Assembly (NCBI GenBank): GCA_022566735.1
Contig: JADFIG010000013.1
Coordinates: 20,110 to 84,109 of the forward strand
Direction: 5' to 3'
From: Pseudomonadota bacterium
GTDB taxonomy: Bacteria; Pseudomonadota; Gammaproteobacteria; Burkholderiales; Burkholderiaceae_C
DNA length: 64,000 nucleotides
The notes under the pieces: generated by a model
Told to the model about the DNA's origin: nothing
The model's input: the letters and a program-made list of their open reading frames with translations, nothing else
The model's database searches: none
Shown here: piece after piece, positions 49,501 to 56,589 of the stretch
Layout of the letters: each line of letters begins with the position of its first letter
Numbering within the stretch: the first letter of the stretch is position 1
Translations under genes and position numbers: made by a program

Positions 49501-52459
49501 TGTGGCTGTTGTGCTTGTGAAGTCGGACCAGAACGGTCGGCGCATGTATGTGCACGAGGTTGTGCTGCGCGAGAGGCTCCAGGGCGATGCGTTCAAGACC
49601 GAAGCATTGTCCACCCCCAGTGGGGATGCGCGAAACGGCGCATCGCCTGGAGCGCTTCGCAGTGTGCTGCAAGACATTTTCAGCGTCAAGTCTGCCCAGG
49701 GCTCCCAGTTCTCGGTGGGTGCAGCCCCGGCCGTCTTCAACTTGCCCGAGTTCGGCCGCACCGGCCGCTTCATCGAGGCCGTCCAGAACCGCTACAACCG
49801 CTGGAAGCAGGCGATCGATGCCGTGCGCACCCAGGGCGGTACGGTCAACGAGGCCAACGATTTCTACTCCGCAGAGGAGCGGTACTGGGGGATCGTCGGC
49901 GCCCAGCTCGATGACTTCAAGACCGAGGTGCAGGACTTCGTCGAGGCAGTGCAGGCCGATGGCCTGGAGCTGAGCGACGTTGCGCTCTACGCCTATGCCA
50001 AGCACGCGCCCGAGCGCAACGCACGCATCGCGCAGATCAATGACCAGTTTCCGGACGGCGGATCCGGCATGACAAACCAGCAGGCCGCCGACATCATCGC
50101 CAAGGCCCGGGAGGATGGGGTGGACCAGGCCCTGGAGCGGCATGCGGCCGAGCTGGGGCGGTGGACCCAGGGCACGCGCGACGTCCTGCTGGCCAACGGC
50201 CTGATCAGCCGCGACGAGTTCGACGCATGGAGCCAGGGCTACGAGGCCTATGTCCCGCTGCGCGGCAAGCCCGGCCAGTCTGACACGCGCCGTGGCACCG
50301 GTGCCGGCTTCGACATCCGCGGTCGCGAGAGCTTCCGCGCCATGGGGCGTCGCTCGCAGGCCGGCGACATCATCGAGCACATCCTGCAGGATCGCGCGAA
50401 GGCCCTGATGCGCGCCGGCAAGAACGAGGTGTTGCGCCGCTTCGCTCGCTTCGTGCTGGACAACCCAGACCCGACGCTGTGGGAGGTCAACGCCGTCAAG
50501 CGCCAGCGCCGCCTGGTCGAGACGAGCATGGGCGAGAAGGTCGTGGAGTTCGATGAGGTCAATGACAGCCAGCGCGAGACCGTGGCAGTCAAGGATGCCG
50601 GCCAGACGATCTACATCGAGGTGAAGGACGAGGAGCTGCTCAAGCAGCTCAAGAACCTGCACGACGAGGCCAAACTGCCTTTCATCGTGGGCGGGCTGCA
50701 GTGGGCGAACCGGCTGCTCTCCCGCATGTACACCAGCCTCAGCCCGGTGTTCACGGTGCTCAACGGTGCGCGCGACGCCTCCGCGGGCCTGATCAACATG
50801 CTGGGCTCAGCTGGCACGGCTGGGGCAGGGCGGATGGCGGTCAACCTGCCCGGCGCCTACCGCGAGGCATTCCGCGGCGAGGTGCGCGGCAAGCCCAGCG
50901 CCATGTACGAGGAATACCGCCGCACCGGCGGCAAGACCGGCTTCATGGACTTCAAGGACATCGAGGGCTATGCCAAGGAGTTGGCCCAGCTGGCGGCCGA
51001 GTCGGCGAAGTGGGGAACGGTGATGGCCACCGATGGTGCCTGGAACAAGGCAGTGGCCACCTGGCGTAAGTCGCGCGGCACCGCCCGCAAGGTGATGGAC
51101 CGCATCGAGGACGTCAACGGCGCCGTCGAGAACGCCACGCGCTTCGCCGCGTTCAAGGCAGCGCGCGAGGCCGGCAAGTCGGTGGCCGAGGCCGCCAGCA
51201 TCGCCAAGAACATCACGGTGAACTTCAACCGCCGCGGCTCGATGACCCCTGTGCTGTCGGCGTTCTTCCTGTTCTTCAACCCCGCGGTGCAGGGCACGGC
51301 CCGCCTGGTCCAGGCCCTGGGGTCGCGCGACGTCCAGATGGCCATGGGCGGCGTCATGGCCGGGATCTTCGGCCTGGCCCTGGCGAATGCCTCCATGGGT
51401 GGCGACGATGACGACGGCACGGCCTACTGGGACAAGATCCCGGATGAGGTGAAGGAGCGCAACCTGGTGATCATGCTGCCGCCGGGCAGCGACGCCGGCG
51501 AGGCCGTGCCCGGCACGCGCCATGGGCGCTACATCAAGATTCCCATGCCCTACGGCTACAACACCTTCGCCGTGCTGGCCATGACCGCGGCCGACGTCAT
51601 GCGGCACCAGTCCAACCCAACGGCCGGCGTGTCGGCCGCGAAGGGAGCTGCCCGCGTGCTCAAGTCGTTCATCGGCGCGTGGATCCCGGTCAGCGACGTG
51701 GCCCCCAGCCTGGACAACCCCAAGGGCATCGCTCTGGCCTTCGTGCCGGATGCGCTCGACCCCATGATCGAGCCGGTGCTGAACGTGAATTCGTTCGGCA
51801 AGGCCATGTACCCGGAGGGCATGGGCTACGACAAGGTGCCCGACAGCGAAAAGGTGTTCGCCGGCCAGAAAAACACCTGGTCCCACGGCGCTGCACGCTG
51901 GCTCAACCAGGCCACCGGGGGCAGCCAGTACCAGGAGGGCATGGTCTCGCTGACGCCGGCGACGATCAACAACCTGGTGCGGGGATACGGCGGCGGCGTG
52001 GCCTCCTTCATCATCGCCCTGGGCGACGTCGTGGCATCGAAGGGCGTGCAGCGCGATGATGCTGACTGGTCAAAGGCGCCGTTCGTCAAGCAGCTCTACG
52101 GCAAGGTGGACATGGCGCAGGACCAGGCCCTGGCCTACGAGCACATGCAGCAGATCGATGACGCGGCGGTGCCCCGAAAGCGGGCCTTGAAGGCGGGGGA
52201 CCGCCAGGCTGCAGATGCGATCGTGAACGACGTCGGCGAGATCGCCAAGCTCGGCCGCGTCTCCGAGCACGCACGCCAGCAGCTGACGAAGATCCGCAAG
52301 GCGGAAATCAGGGTGATCGAGTCGGCCACCATGACTGACGCCGAGAAGAACCTCAGCCTGAGGCAGCACGATCAGCAGCGCCAGCGCGTGTACGACCAGG
52401 TCAACAAGGCGTGGAACGACGCCGTCACGCGCGACGCAGCTGCTCACCAGTCGGAGTGA
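43553..52459 (+). CDS. Giant polyvalent ejected protein (2,968 residues)
   Basis: Single frame of 8.9 kb. N-terminus carries SYDDIPM twice (residues 3-9 and 26-32). About 623-770 is a pyrophosphatase-like polyvalent domain (HHYGYIKGTVGNDKDHVDTF, KTGKFDEHKVVLGADSEEQA). About 1311-1450 is RadC/JAB-like with SHNHPSG at 1386-1392. LFHEVLGHLGV (His 1693) is a zincin-type H-E-x-x-G-H motif. About 1900-2050 resembles LPD3 (RAVKDSLSHGIGRAKSAAF, YVHEVVLRERLQ). The C-terminal 580 residues are LPD38-like with a membrane segment (VLSAFFLFFNPAVQGTARL). Such proteins are packaged in the virion, injected with DNA and act on host defences or DNA. Low-complexity linkers at about 910-980 and 1165-1215 coincide with overprinted frames. 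Confidence 0.85.
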   Translation: MASYDDIPMVGSKAGGPKISDRGLTSYDDIPMAQMPSAPAAQPERKRLTQSDLDAGQQWAWNKVKEGARSVGQAIGVVPDDSGDKLIQRAEEIKRQSAGVTPVPAMDPQAFAEVKQALGAMPAQQRQAIAKQPGWKGRAAQAANEQLDAEQRGMDALRLGQLSPTLEGRTAYFAGQGAPSDVARSKAIGEMVSGGVSEPVRSLRDGGQMAADDAAARDDGAQMQRRSLAARAGFTAAEGLQAGTLGVASAALRAAGDHETAQALEMSARRSKIRIDSANELTAMRARAQEEGTVYGSDAFWENQAIGGLASAAQNAPQMVAGVAMTALTKNPAAGARLSLALMGSQAFGDEYVNGRMAQMTPGQAASRAGIMSGFELLGEKFGMVPQVMKAVRGKASSVPLEELPRFLERYVAGLEKRGVLSPVAANLARGQLGEQFGEQLTTAGQYWVDGTPLGLDKPVSLAGYLEAARDTAIQTLIATGALQGAHSAVSSLPSRAEGQDTGKAAAQQAELAKADAIGRWQGAFAQPPAGQASPAAPAAPVDPAALGSPGSAAAPNAPVVQAQPQAAPLDAAAAPDAAAQPTEDAGAAGGNALAAVSQGSLANAAAAALDERANQAATSSTNDLPEPTDAQKEAGNYAKGHVRLHGMDIAIENPRGSTRRGTSPEGVQWESTMAHHYGYIKGTVGNDKDHVDTFIGQNPDSPRAFVVDQIDPKTGKFDEHKVVLGADSEEQAREIYLANYEKGWQGLGAITELPMPAFKSWVKDGTKRKPLGDIATASAARQTVSPEAAAMAQPAPASPETTSAAKSVPTIAGKPVTDLQTGQLLRYAKMQSASERVRRAAADEVKRRETEAMWRQRDAERAAQDEQILTQARDEQLAQAMATSNAADLEAPSAMAQAFAKAKQKAPNESIAPQAPTAAAAPQAAQKAANPRGPAAAGAGEQGGGVSRAGRGAAVQADGVKAKAATKVSRARRHQQLDPERDTLLQALAKMGGIRRDVVAGEFGLKPEELKHPVSAGSLKAYPFRKNGGMDMDQAIMALSEAGYFAGMPEEEHRNAFERAIYDELGGSPLLTPQGQMRQAAQAYNDQQEQDARAQQEEDEQAQAELDAEREAIMAEAGLSDGELSAQPDHAIEIEAAAQDMAAGMRALGFTEQEIADELARQNQPDTRGESSRAQDPEVANRQAQAPPAAGDAAARPAGRAGRDAGAAPADAGRGEDQQGLTPAVGERVTEYGNKPQAGLFDGQPPEAFGYQNDLFGNPLPAAPGKPAAARSDGPGVRGDAQPTAALRDTPAPAGKYRVRTIVGHEQQRKLGAAVVLTPAQAAQATSYLYRSAVERFDALITDKDGKPLAVVGSFKGAISQTSIYPGTVIAEAFRVPGAAHIWFSHNHPSGTASLSRADEMLNSTLSALFKGTAIKPMGILAVAGQKFEHKSMDGQITNDQVPAPNQGVTVPVVERELAHTGETDGIVLDSPVAARAAAKALYAEAHEPGLMLLDAQHRVAAWVPIDGGMSGKLMGTGGLDAVYRAVSEGNASSAIIVHGGELSAKRGDGSAWTIAQNLGAALRQSEARVLDIIDVKASRSAAETGDDTSAGSVFSIARDGTHGRQVGAVAPISAIDMADVVNRNLKGWRGIGLDRIIAVDHWTALPQEILQDAKQRGFHAGAIEGVVYRGRVYLVRENLRDVEHAERVLFHEVLGHLGVKAALAGKPTAALNELWNKLNGLAGVAKLAKGVQVGDGRTAWDRLQPYVQGTQDDVTSRRAMVIDELIAFLAQANDTSALTQFKAYMADVKAAVVALLRRLDLANLADRLDRAGAELDVLQLVRDARQAIQRGKTRDGAAFVFVNRAQAPAFSGSREGGKFSLDNEGLAQARAFLEGEPIASLTGNEFAKDGTPLTVKVPQWYAANGVDKIDIPGLGRIMLDERAVKDSLSHGIGRAKSAAFAAVPAVLRNGMVIHEEAMRGNADVGKVFHIAAPIEIGGQPHVAVVLVKSDQNGRRMYVHEVVLRERLQGDAFKTEALSTPSGDARNGASPGALRSVLQDIFSVKSAQGSQFSVGAAPAVFNLPEFGRTGRFIEAVQNRYNRWKQAIDAVRTQGGTVNEANDFYSAEERYWGIVGAQLDDFKTEVQDFVEAVQADGLELSDVALYAYAKHAPERNARIAQINDQFPDGGSGMTNQQAADIIAKAREDGVDQALERHAAELGRWTQGTRDVLLANGLISRDEFDAWSQGYEAYVPLRGKPGQSDTRRGTGAGFDIRGRESFRAMGRRSQAGDIIEHILQDRAKALMRAGKNEVLRRFARFVLDNPDPTLWEVNAVKRQRRLVETSMGEKVVEFDEVNDSQRETVAVKDAGQTIYIEVKDEELLKQLKNLHDEAKLPFIVGGLQWANRLLSRMYTSLSPVFTVLNGARDASAGLINMLGSAGTAGAGRMAVNLPGAYREAFRGEVRGKPSAMYEEYRRTGGKTGFMDFKDIEGYAKELAQLAAESAKWGTVMATDGAWNKAVATWRKSRGTARKVMDRIEDVNGAVENATRFAAFKAAREAGKSVAEAASIAKNITVNFNRRGSMTPVLSAFFLFFNPAVQGTARLVQALGSRDVQMAMGGVMAGIFGLALANASMGGDDDDGTAYWDKIPDEVKERNLVIMLPPGSDAGEAVPGTRHGRYIKIPMPYGYNTFAVLAMTAADVMRHQSNPTAGVSAAKGAARVLKSFIGAWIPVSDVAPSLDNPKGIALAFVPDALDPMIEPVLNVNSFGKAMYPEGMGYDKVPDSEKVFAGQKNTWSHGAARWLNQATGGSQYQEGMVSLTPATINNLVRGYGGGVASFIIALGDVVASKGVQRDDADWSKAPFVKQLYGKVDMAQDQALAYEHMQQIDDAAVPRKRALKAGDRQAADAIVNDVGEIAKLGRVSEHARQQLTKIRKAEIRVIESATMTDAEKNLSLRQHDQQRQRVYDQVNKAWNDAVTRDAAAHQSE
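46278..46436 (+). CDS. Overprinted 52-residue gene inside the giant gene (+1 frame)
   Basis: ATG at 46278 with GAAGG upstream. MSRSHRKHPPRPPRPKPLKK, then QRIREALQRQEQESRGVEFP and EPDEVPLFKPMG read like a real small protein with a basic half and an acidic half. The giant gene's own frame here is a featureless Ala/Gly/Arg linker. This coincidence suggests the +1 frame is the constrained one. Function unknown. Confidence 0.5.
   Translation: MSRSHRKHPPRPPRPKPLKKQRIREALQRQEQESRGVEFPEPDEVPLFKPMG
47025..47219 (+). CDS. Overprinted 64-residue gene inside the giant gene (+1 frame)
   Basis: ATG at 47025 preceded by AGGAG with a seven-base spacer, a near-ideal ribosome site. MSSPDKISLTLAEKAVALKI, LRLPTDKRKRLLQLEMQRRG and LPVELDVTPEQRQQMLDEAK form a tidy amphipathic helical protein. 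The giant protein's frame over the same bases is a low-complexity Ala/Arg/Gly/Gln linker. It is in the same alternative frame as the 46278-46436 gene. Confidence 0.55.
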   Translation: MSSPDKISLTLAEKAVALKILRLPTDKRKRLLQLEMQRRGLPVELDVTPEQRQQMLDEAKTSKD

Positions 52460-52773
52460 TCGCCCAGGGCGATCGACACCCACAGGGCCCACCATGACAG
52501 CGTGACCACCACGGCCGCGGCCATGGTGGGCCAGCGCGCCCACTCCGGCACCTTCTCAGCCACGGCCGCAAAGGGCCAGGCCGGGGCCAGCAGGACCACC
52601 ACCAGGCAGGCACTGCCGGCCAGCAGCAGAAGGGGCGACAGGAGGACGCCGCCCACACGGGAAGCCAATGGCCAGCCCGCCACGGTGGCAACGATGATGA
52701 TCGCGACCCCGATCGCTGCGGATGAGGCAATGATCGGGAAAATCCTCTCCCAGGTGGCCCAGCTCGGTCTCAT
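52444..52773 (-). CDS. Membrane protein at the right end of the prophage
   Basis: 109 residues. Three hydrophobic helices: IFPIIASSAAIGVAIIIVAT, VLLSPLLLLAGSACLVVVLL and MAAAVVVTLSWWALWVSIAL. It is convergent with the giant gene and overlaps its last 16 bases. Together with the SLOG-like gene it forms a small leftward cargo unit near the attachment site. No family recognised. Confidence 0.65.
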   Translation of the reverse strand: MRPSWATWERIFPIIASSAAIGVAIIIVATVAGWPLASRVGGVLLSPLLLLAGSACLVVVLLAPAWPFAAVAEKVPEWARWPTMAAAVVVTLSWWALWVSIALGDHSDW

Positions 52774-52849
52774 GCCGCGAAGCGTAGCAGGCGCTGGTGC
52801 ACCTGTCGTCCGGACGGACGCCCCGGCTGCTCAGCCAGGCGGCCCCCGG

Positions 52850-53323
52850 TCACGGCTGCCACACCGGTACGCCGGCCTCGATGGCTGCCGCGATCGTGGC
52901 GACCGATTCGCGATCCCCCGGGAAGGCAACGACGCCGTCGATCTCGCTCCAGTGGATGGGACCCACAACCTCGTCGACCCCGCGCGTGCGCGCCCACTCT
53001 CCACCAAGGGCGTCAGCGCCGCCGGCGCCACGGTGAGCGATGGCCACGATGAAGCGCCGGTCCATGACGGTGTCCAGGGCGCGAAAGACAGCAGACCTGT
53101 CACAAAACTCGCGTCCACCGCTCACCAGGAGCCGCACGCGCTTGCGCTGGTCAGCCAACCAGAAGGCACACCCCGAATCCACCAGCGCATGGACGCGCCA
53201 TGTCCCTGGATCCGAGTTATTCGCGCACAGCGCAGGCCCGTGATTTGGTCCAGCCAACCCACGAAAGTGAGCGCAGCCAGAGCAGGGCCGTTTCGGTGGC
53301 GGGGGTAAAGTGTGACCGTGCAT
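52850..53323 (-). CDS. SLOG/DUF2493-like protein with N-terminal Cys domain
   Basis: 157 residues from ATG at 53323; ATG at 53359 would add 12. The N-terminal 50 residues have RPCSGCAHFRGLAGPNHGP, LCANNS and VDSGCAFW, a likely zinc module. RVRLLVSGGREFCDRSAVFR, IAHRGAGGADALGGEWARTR and IDGVVAFPGDRESVATIAAA follow DUF2493, a SLOG fold that binds nucleotide-like ligands. The loop between the second and third motifs is shorter than usual. It lies between the virion genes and attR, a typical place for prophage cargo. Confidence 0.75.
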   Translation of the reverse strand: MHGHTLPPPPKRPCSGCAHFRGLAGPNHGPALCANNSDPGTWRVHALVDSGCAFWLADQRKRVRLLVSGGREFCDRSAVFRALDTVMDRRFIVAIAHRGAGGADALGGEWARTRGVDEVVGPIHWSEIDGVVAFPGDRESVATIAAAIEAGVPVWQP

Positions 53324-53477
53324 CTCGCGTGCCCAACAGGTTTCGCCGGTATTTTCCATCACCCGACAATCCCATTCCCAGGGAAGAATCCGGGGAAGAT
53401 TCGCACCACCTGACACCATTCAGGACACCAGAAATACCCATCTCCCCCAGGAGCAAGGGCTACAGGCGGGCATTTTG

Positions 53478-53505
53478 ATTGGTTCGAATCCAATAGCGCC
53501 TACCA
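53478..53505 (+). other. Orphan tRNA 3' end: putative attR of the prophage
   Basis: ATTGG, TTCGAAT, CCAAT form a perfect T-arm with the canonical loop, followed by AGCGCCT, discriminator A and CCA. The matching 5' acceptor strand (AGGCGCT) and the D and anticodon arms are not found upstream, where phage sequence lies. A prophage in the 3' end of a tRNA gene leaves exactly this remnant at its distal end. The isotype cannot be told from the 3' end. Confidence 0.75.
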
Positions 53506-53512
53506 GATTGCG

Positions 53513-53543
53513 GCCCCAGGTTCCCACGAGCCTGGGGCTTTTT
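53513..53543 (+). terminator. tRNA gene terminator
   Basis: GCCCCAGG, a ten-base loop and CCTGGGGC followed by five T. It lies eight bases after the CCA of the tRNA remnant, so it is the chromosomal tRNA terminator. The 126 bases from here to phaR hold a possible TACAAT -10 at 53601 but no gene. Confidence 0.85.
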
Positions 53544-53668
53544 GCTGTCCGGGTCGGCCGCAGCGATCCTCTGACGCGTTCGCTGGTGGCGAAGCGCTCC
53601 TACAATGCAGCGAGCATGCACGGAAGATGCCGCAGAACATGCTGCAGAAGATGCAACAGGAGCCCCAC

Positions 53669-54319
53669 ATGAGCGCAGCCCGCAAGTCAGTCCCTTCCCG
53701 AGAGAGCGCCGCCAAGGCTTCAGCGGCCCGCGATGCGTCGAAAAGCGCACCGGAGTCCTCGCAGGATGCAGCCGCCGATGCCGCGCCAGACGCTGCCCCG
53801 GACGCTGCACCCGATGTCCCCCCGAAGGTGCCGCCCGGTGTGCGCGCCATCAAGAAGTACCCCAACCGCCGCCTGTACGACACCCGCACCAGCAGCTACA
53901 TCACGCTGTCGGACGTCAAGGACATGGTGATGTCCTGCGAGCCCTTCGCGGTGGTCGACGCCAAGACGGGCGAGGACATCACGCGCAGCATCCTGCTGCA
54001 GATCATCCTGGAAGAGGAATCGGCCGGCGTGCCCATGTTCTCGACCCAGGCGCTGGCCCAGATCATCCGCTTCTACGGCCACACCATGCAGGGCCTGATG
54101 GGCAACTACCTTGAGAAGAACATCCAGTCCTTCATCGACCTGCAGTCCCGCCTGGCCGAGAACTCGGTGATGAACCTGCAGAACCCGCTGATGCAGAACT
54201 TCATGGGCGGCTACATGGAGCAGTCGCGCACCCTGTTCCAGCAGATGCAAGACCAGATGGCCAAGCAGGCCGAGACCCTGATGGGCAACCTCGGCGCCGG
54301 CCTGAATCCCAAGAAGTGA
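53669..54319 (+). CDS. phaR: Polyhydroxyalkanoate synthesis repressor PhaR
   Basis: 216 residues from ATG at 53669 with CAGGAG upstream. A 65-residue Ala/Asp/Pro leader precedes IKKYPNRRLYDTRTSSYITL, the DNA-binding core of PhaR, and then DAKTGEDITRSILLQIILEE and FYGHTMQGLMGNYLEKNI. PhaR represses phasin genes and binds PHB granules in Burkholderiales. First intact host gene beside the prophage. Confidence 0.92.
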   Translation: MSAARKSVPSRESAAKASAARDASKSAPESSQDAAADAAPDAAPDAAPDVPPKVPPGVRAIKKYPNRRLYDTRTSSYITLSDVKDMVMSCEPFAVVDAKTGEDITRSILLQIILEEESAGVPMFSTQALAQIIRFYGHTMQGLMGNYLEKNIQSFIDLQSRLAENSVMNLQNPLMQNFMGGYMEQSRTLFQQMQDQMAKQAETLMGNLGAGLNPKK

Positions 54320-54349
54320 GCGAGGGTGAGCGAGCCGCACCCGCGGCGC

Positions 54350-55042
54350 TCACAGCATCGGCTTGAGCCCGGCCCAGACATGCTCCAGCATGATCGGGTG
54401 GGCCTTGGCCAGGGGGTGGATGCGGTCCGGCTGGAACCAGTCGATGGCGTCCGGCCGGTCGGCGACATCCTTGAGCAGGAAGGGCACCAGCCCGCTGCGG
54501 GTGTCCTTGGCCACCGTGGCAAAGAGTTGCGCAAAGTCCTGCGTGTACTTGCGCCCGTAATTGGGCGGCACCTGCATGCCCACGATCAGCACCCGCGCGC
54601 CAGCGTCCTTGCAGGCCTGGGCCATGCTGCGCAGGTTGGCTTCGGTGCTGCGCAGCGGGAAACCGCGCAAGGCATCGTTGGCGCCCAGTTCGATCACCAC
54701 CAGCGCCGGCTTGTGTGTCCGCAACAGCGCGGGCAGGCGGCTGCGTCCGCCAGCGGTGGTCTCGCCACTGATGCTGGCATTGACCACCGAAACCTTGCGC
54801 CCCTGTTGCATCAGCCGCTCGCCGAGCAAGGCGACCCAGCCGGTGCCACGGGCCAGGCCATATTCCGCCGAGAGGCTGTCGCCCAGCACCAGCAGGGTCG
54901 CCGGGCGGGTGGCTGCGGCCTGGGCGCTCGGCAGCCCTGCGGCACCGCCTGCGAGCCACGCGGCGCCCAGAGCCACTCCCGCAGCCGCATGCACAGCCGA
55001 TCGCAAGGCCTTGCGTCGCGTACAGTTGAAAACTTCTGTCAT
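54350..55042 (-). CDS. tesA: Arylesterase / lysophospholipase, TesA-like SGNH hydrolase
   Basis: 230 residues from ATG at 55042 (ATG at 55054 also possible). RRKALRSAVHAAAGVALGAA with an A-Q-A-A site is an export signal with twin Arg-like start. TLLVLGDSLSAEYGLARG is block I with the nucleophile Ser, ELGANDALRGFPL block III, and WFQPDRIHPLAKAHPIM holds the Asp-x-x-His. It is a periplasmic esterase. It is divergent from the ABC ATPase gene, as tesA and ybbA are in E. coli. Confidence 0.88.
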   Translation of the reverse strand: MTEVFNCTRRKALRSAVHAAAGVALGAAWLAGGAAGLPSAQAAATRPATLLVLGDSLSAEYGLARGTGWVALLGERLMQQGRKVSVVNASISGETTAGGRSRLPALLRTHKPALVVIELGANDALRGFPLRSTEANLRSMAQACKDAGARVLIVGMQVPPNYGRKYTQDFAQLFATVAKDTRSGLVPFLLKDVADRPDAIDWFQPDRIHPLAKAHPIMLEHVWAGLKPML

Positions 55043-55052
55043 CCTGTCTGCC

Positions 55053-55814
55053 ATGTCGTCTGAAATGTCTGTGCGCGCTGCATCTCCCGTCCTTGCGGCC
55101 CACGCCGCCCAAGCCGGCCGTGTGGCCGAACCTGGCAGCGAAGCGGCGGCATCCGCCATCGTCGTGCAGGGCCTGAGCAAGGTCGTGGAGGACGCCAGCG
55201 GTCCTTTGACCATTCTGAACCACATCGACCTGGCGGTGGCCCAAGGTGACACCCTGGCCATCGTCGGGGCCTCGGGCTCGGGCAAAAGCACACTCCTGTC
55301 CCTGCTGGCCGGGCTCGACGTGCCCAGCTCCGGTGACGTGATGCTCTGCGGCCGCTCGCTGTTCGGCATGAGCGAAGACGAGCGCGCCGCCCACCGTGCC
55401 GCCCACGTCGGCTTCGTGTTCCAGAGCTTCCAGCTCATCGGGCACCTCAGCGCGCTGGAAAACGTGATGCTGCCGCTGGAATTGCGCGGCCAGCGCGACG
55501 CACGCCAGCGCGCGACCGCCATGCTGGAGCGCGTGGGGCTGGGGGCGCGCCTGAACCACAAGCCCGTGCTGCTGTCTGGCGGCGAGCAGCAGCGCGTGGC
55601 CCTGGCGCGGGCCTTTGTCGTGCGCCCGGACATCCTGATGGCCGACGAGCCCACCGGCAGCCTCGACCACGCCACCGGCCAGGCCATCATGGACCTCATG
55701 TTCGAGCTCAACCGCGAGGTGGGCACCACGCTCGTGCTGGTCACCCACGACGCCGAGATCGCGCAGCGCTGCGCCCACCAGGTGCGCATCCAGGCCGGTC
55801 AGATCGCCGCCTGA
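55053..55814 (+). CDS. ybbA: ABC transporter ATP-binding protein, YbbA/LolD-like
   Basis: 253 residues from ATG at 55053; ATG at 55065 is an alternative. Walker [18 protein letters not shown]-loop [19 protein letters not shown], signature [18 protein letters not shown], Walker [17 protein letters not shown] and the switch His in [14 protein letters not shown] are all intact. The family exports or extracts lipids and peptides. The permease partner is not adjacent here. Confidence 0.88.
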   Translation: MSSEMSVRAASPVLAAHAAQAGRVAEPGSEAAASAIVVQGLSKVVEDASGPLTILNHIDLAVAQGDTLAIVGASGSGKSTLLSLLAGLDVPSSGDVMLCGRSLFGMSEDERAAHRAAHVGFVFQSFQLIGHLSALENVMLPLELRGQRDARQRATAMLERVGLGARLNHKPVLLSGGEQQRVALARAFVVRPDILMADEPTGSLDHATGQAIMDLMFELNREVGTTLVLVTHDAEIAQRCAHQVRIQAGQIAA

Positions 55815-55851
55815 CGGCCATGCTGGCGTCGCCAGCGGTTACGATGACGGC

Positions 55852-56586
55852 ATGAGTCAGAAACTGCTGTTCGGCTTCCATGCCGTGTCCGTGCGCCTGA
55901 AAGTGGCGCCCAATTCCATCCGCGAAATCCACGTGGATGCCACCCGGCGCGACCAGCGCATGAAGCAGTTCCTGGCCAAGGTCGAAGAAGCCGGCATGCG
56001 CGTCATCGACAGCGACGACGAGCGCCTGCAGCAGATGGCCGGCACGCACCGCCACCAGGGCGTCGTGGCCCGCGTGGACGCCGTGCAGCTGGCCCGTTCG
56101 CTCGACGACCTGCTCGACAGCCTCGCCGAGCCGCCTCTGCTGCTCGTGCTCGACGGCGTGACCGATCCGCACAACCTGGGCGCCTGCCTGCGTGTGGCCG
56201 ATGGCGCCGGTGCGCACGCCGTGATCGCCCCGAAGGACCACGCGGTGGGCATCAATGCCACGGTGGCCAAGGTGGCCAGCGGCGCGGCCGAAACCATGCC
56301 GTACTTCATGGTGACCAACCTGGCGCGCACGCTCACCGAACTCAAGGAGCGCGACATCTGGGTCATCGGCACCTCCGACGACGCGCCCCGCAGCCTCTAC
56401 CAGGCCGATTTCAAGGTGGCCACCGCGCTGGTGCTCGGCGCCGAAGGCAGCGGCATGCGCCAGCTCACCCGCAAGCATTGCGACGAGCTGGTCAGCATCC
56501 CCATGCTGGGCGGGGTGTCCAGCCTCAACGTGTCCGTGGCCAGCGGCGTGTGCCTGTACGAGGCGCGCCGCCAGCGCATGGGCTGA
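55852..56586 (+). CDS. rlmB: 23S rRNA (guanosine-2'-O-)-methyltransferase RlmB
   Basis: 244 residues. N-terminal substrate-binding part ([33 protein letters not shown]) and SPOUT knot: [36 protein letters not shown] and [20 protein letters not shown], the three conserved motifs with the catalytic Asn. It methylates G2251 in E. coli numbering. Convergent with the transporter gene three bases away. Confidence 0.92.
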   Translation: MSQKLLFGFHAVSVRLKVAPNSIREIHVDATRRDQRMKQFLAKVEEAGMRVIDSDDERLQQMAGTHRHQGVVARVDAVQLARSLDDLLDSLAEPPLLLVLDGVTDPHNLGACLRVADGAGAHAVIAPKDHAVGINATVAKVASGAAETMPYFMVTNLARTLTELKERDIWVIGTSDDAPRSLYQADFKVATALVLGAEGSGMRQLTRKHCDELVSIPMLGGVSSLNVSVASGVCLYEARRQRMG

Positions 56587-56589
56587 CGC

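Noticed and set aside
1..53500. CRISPR array or diversity-generating retroelement
   Set aside because: No regularly spaced direct repeats with unique spacers and no reverse transcriptase or template/variable repeat pair near the fibre genes were seen.
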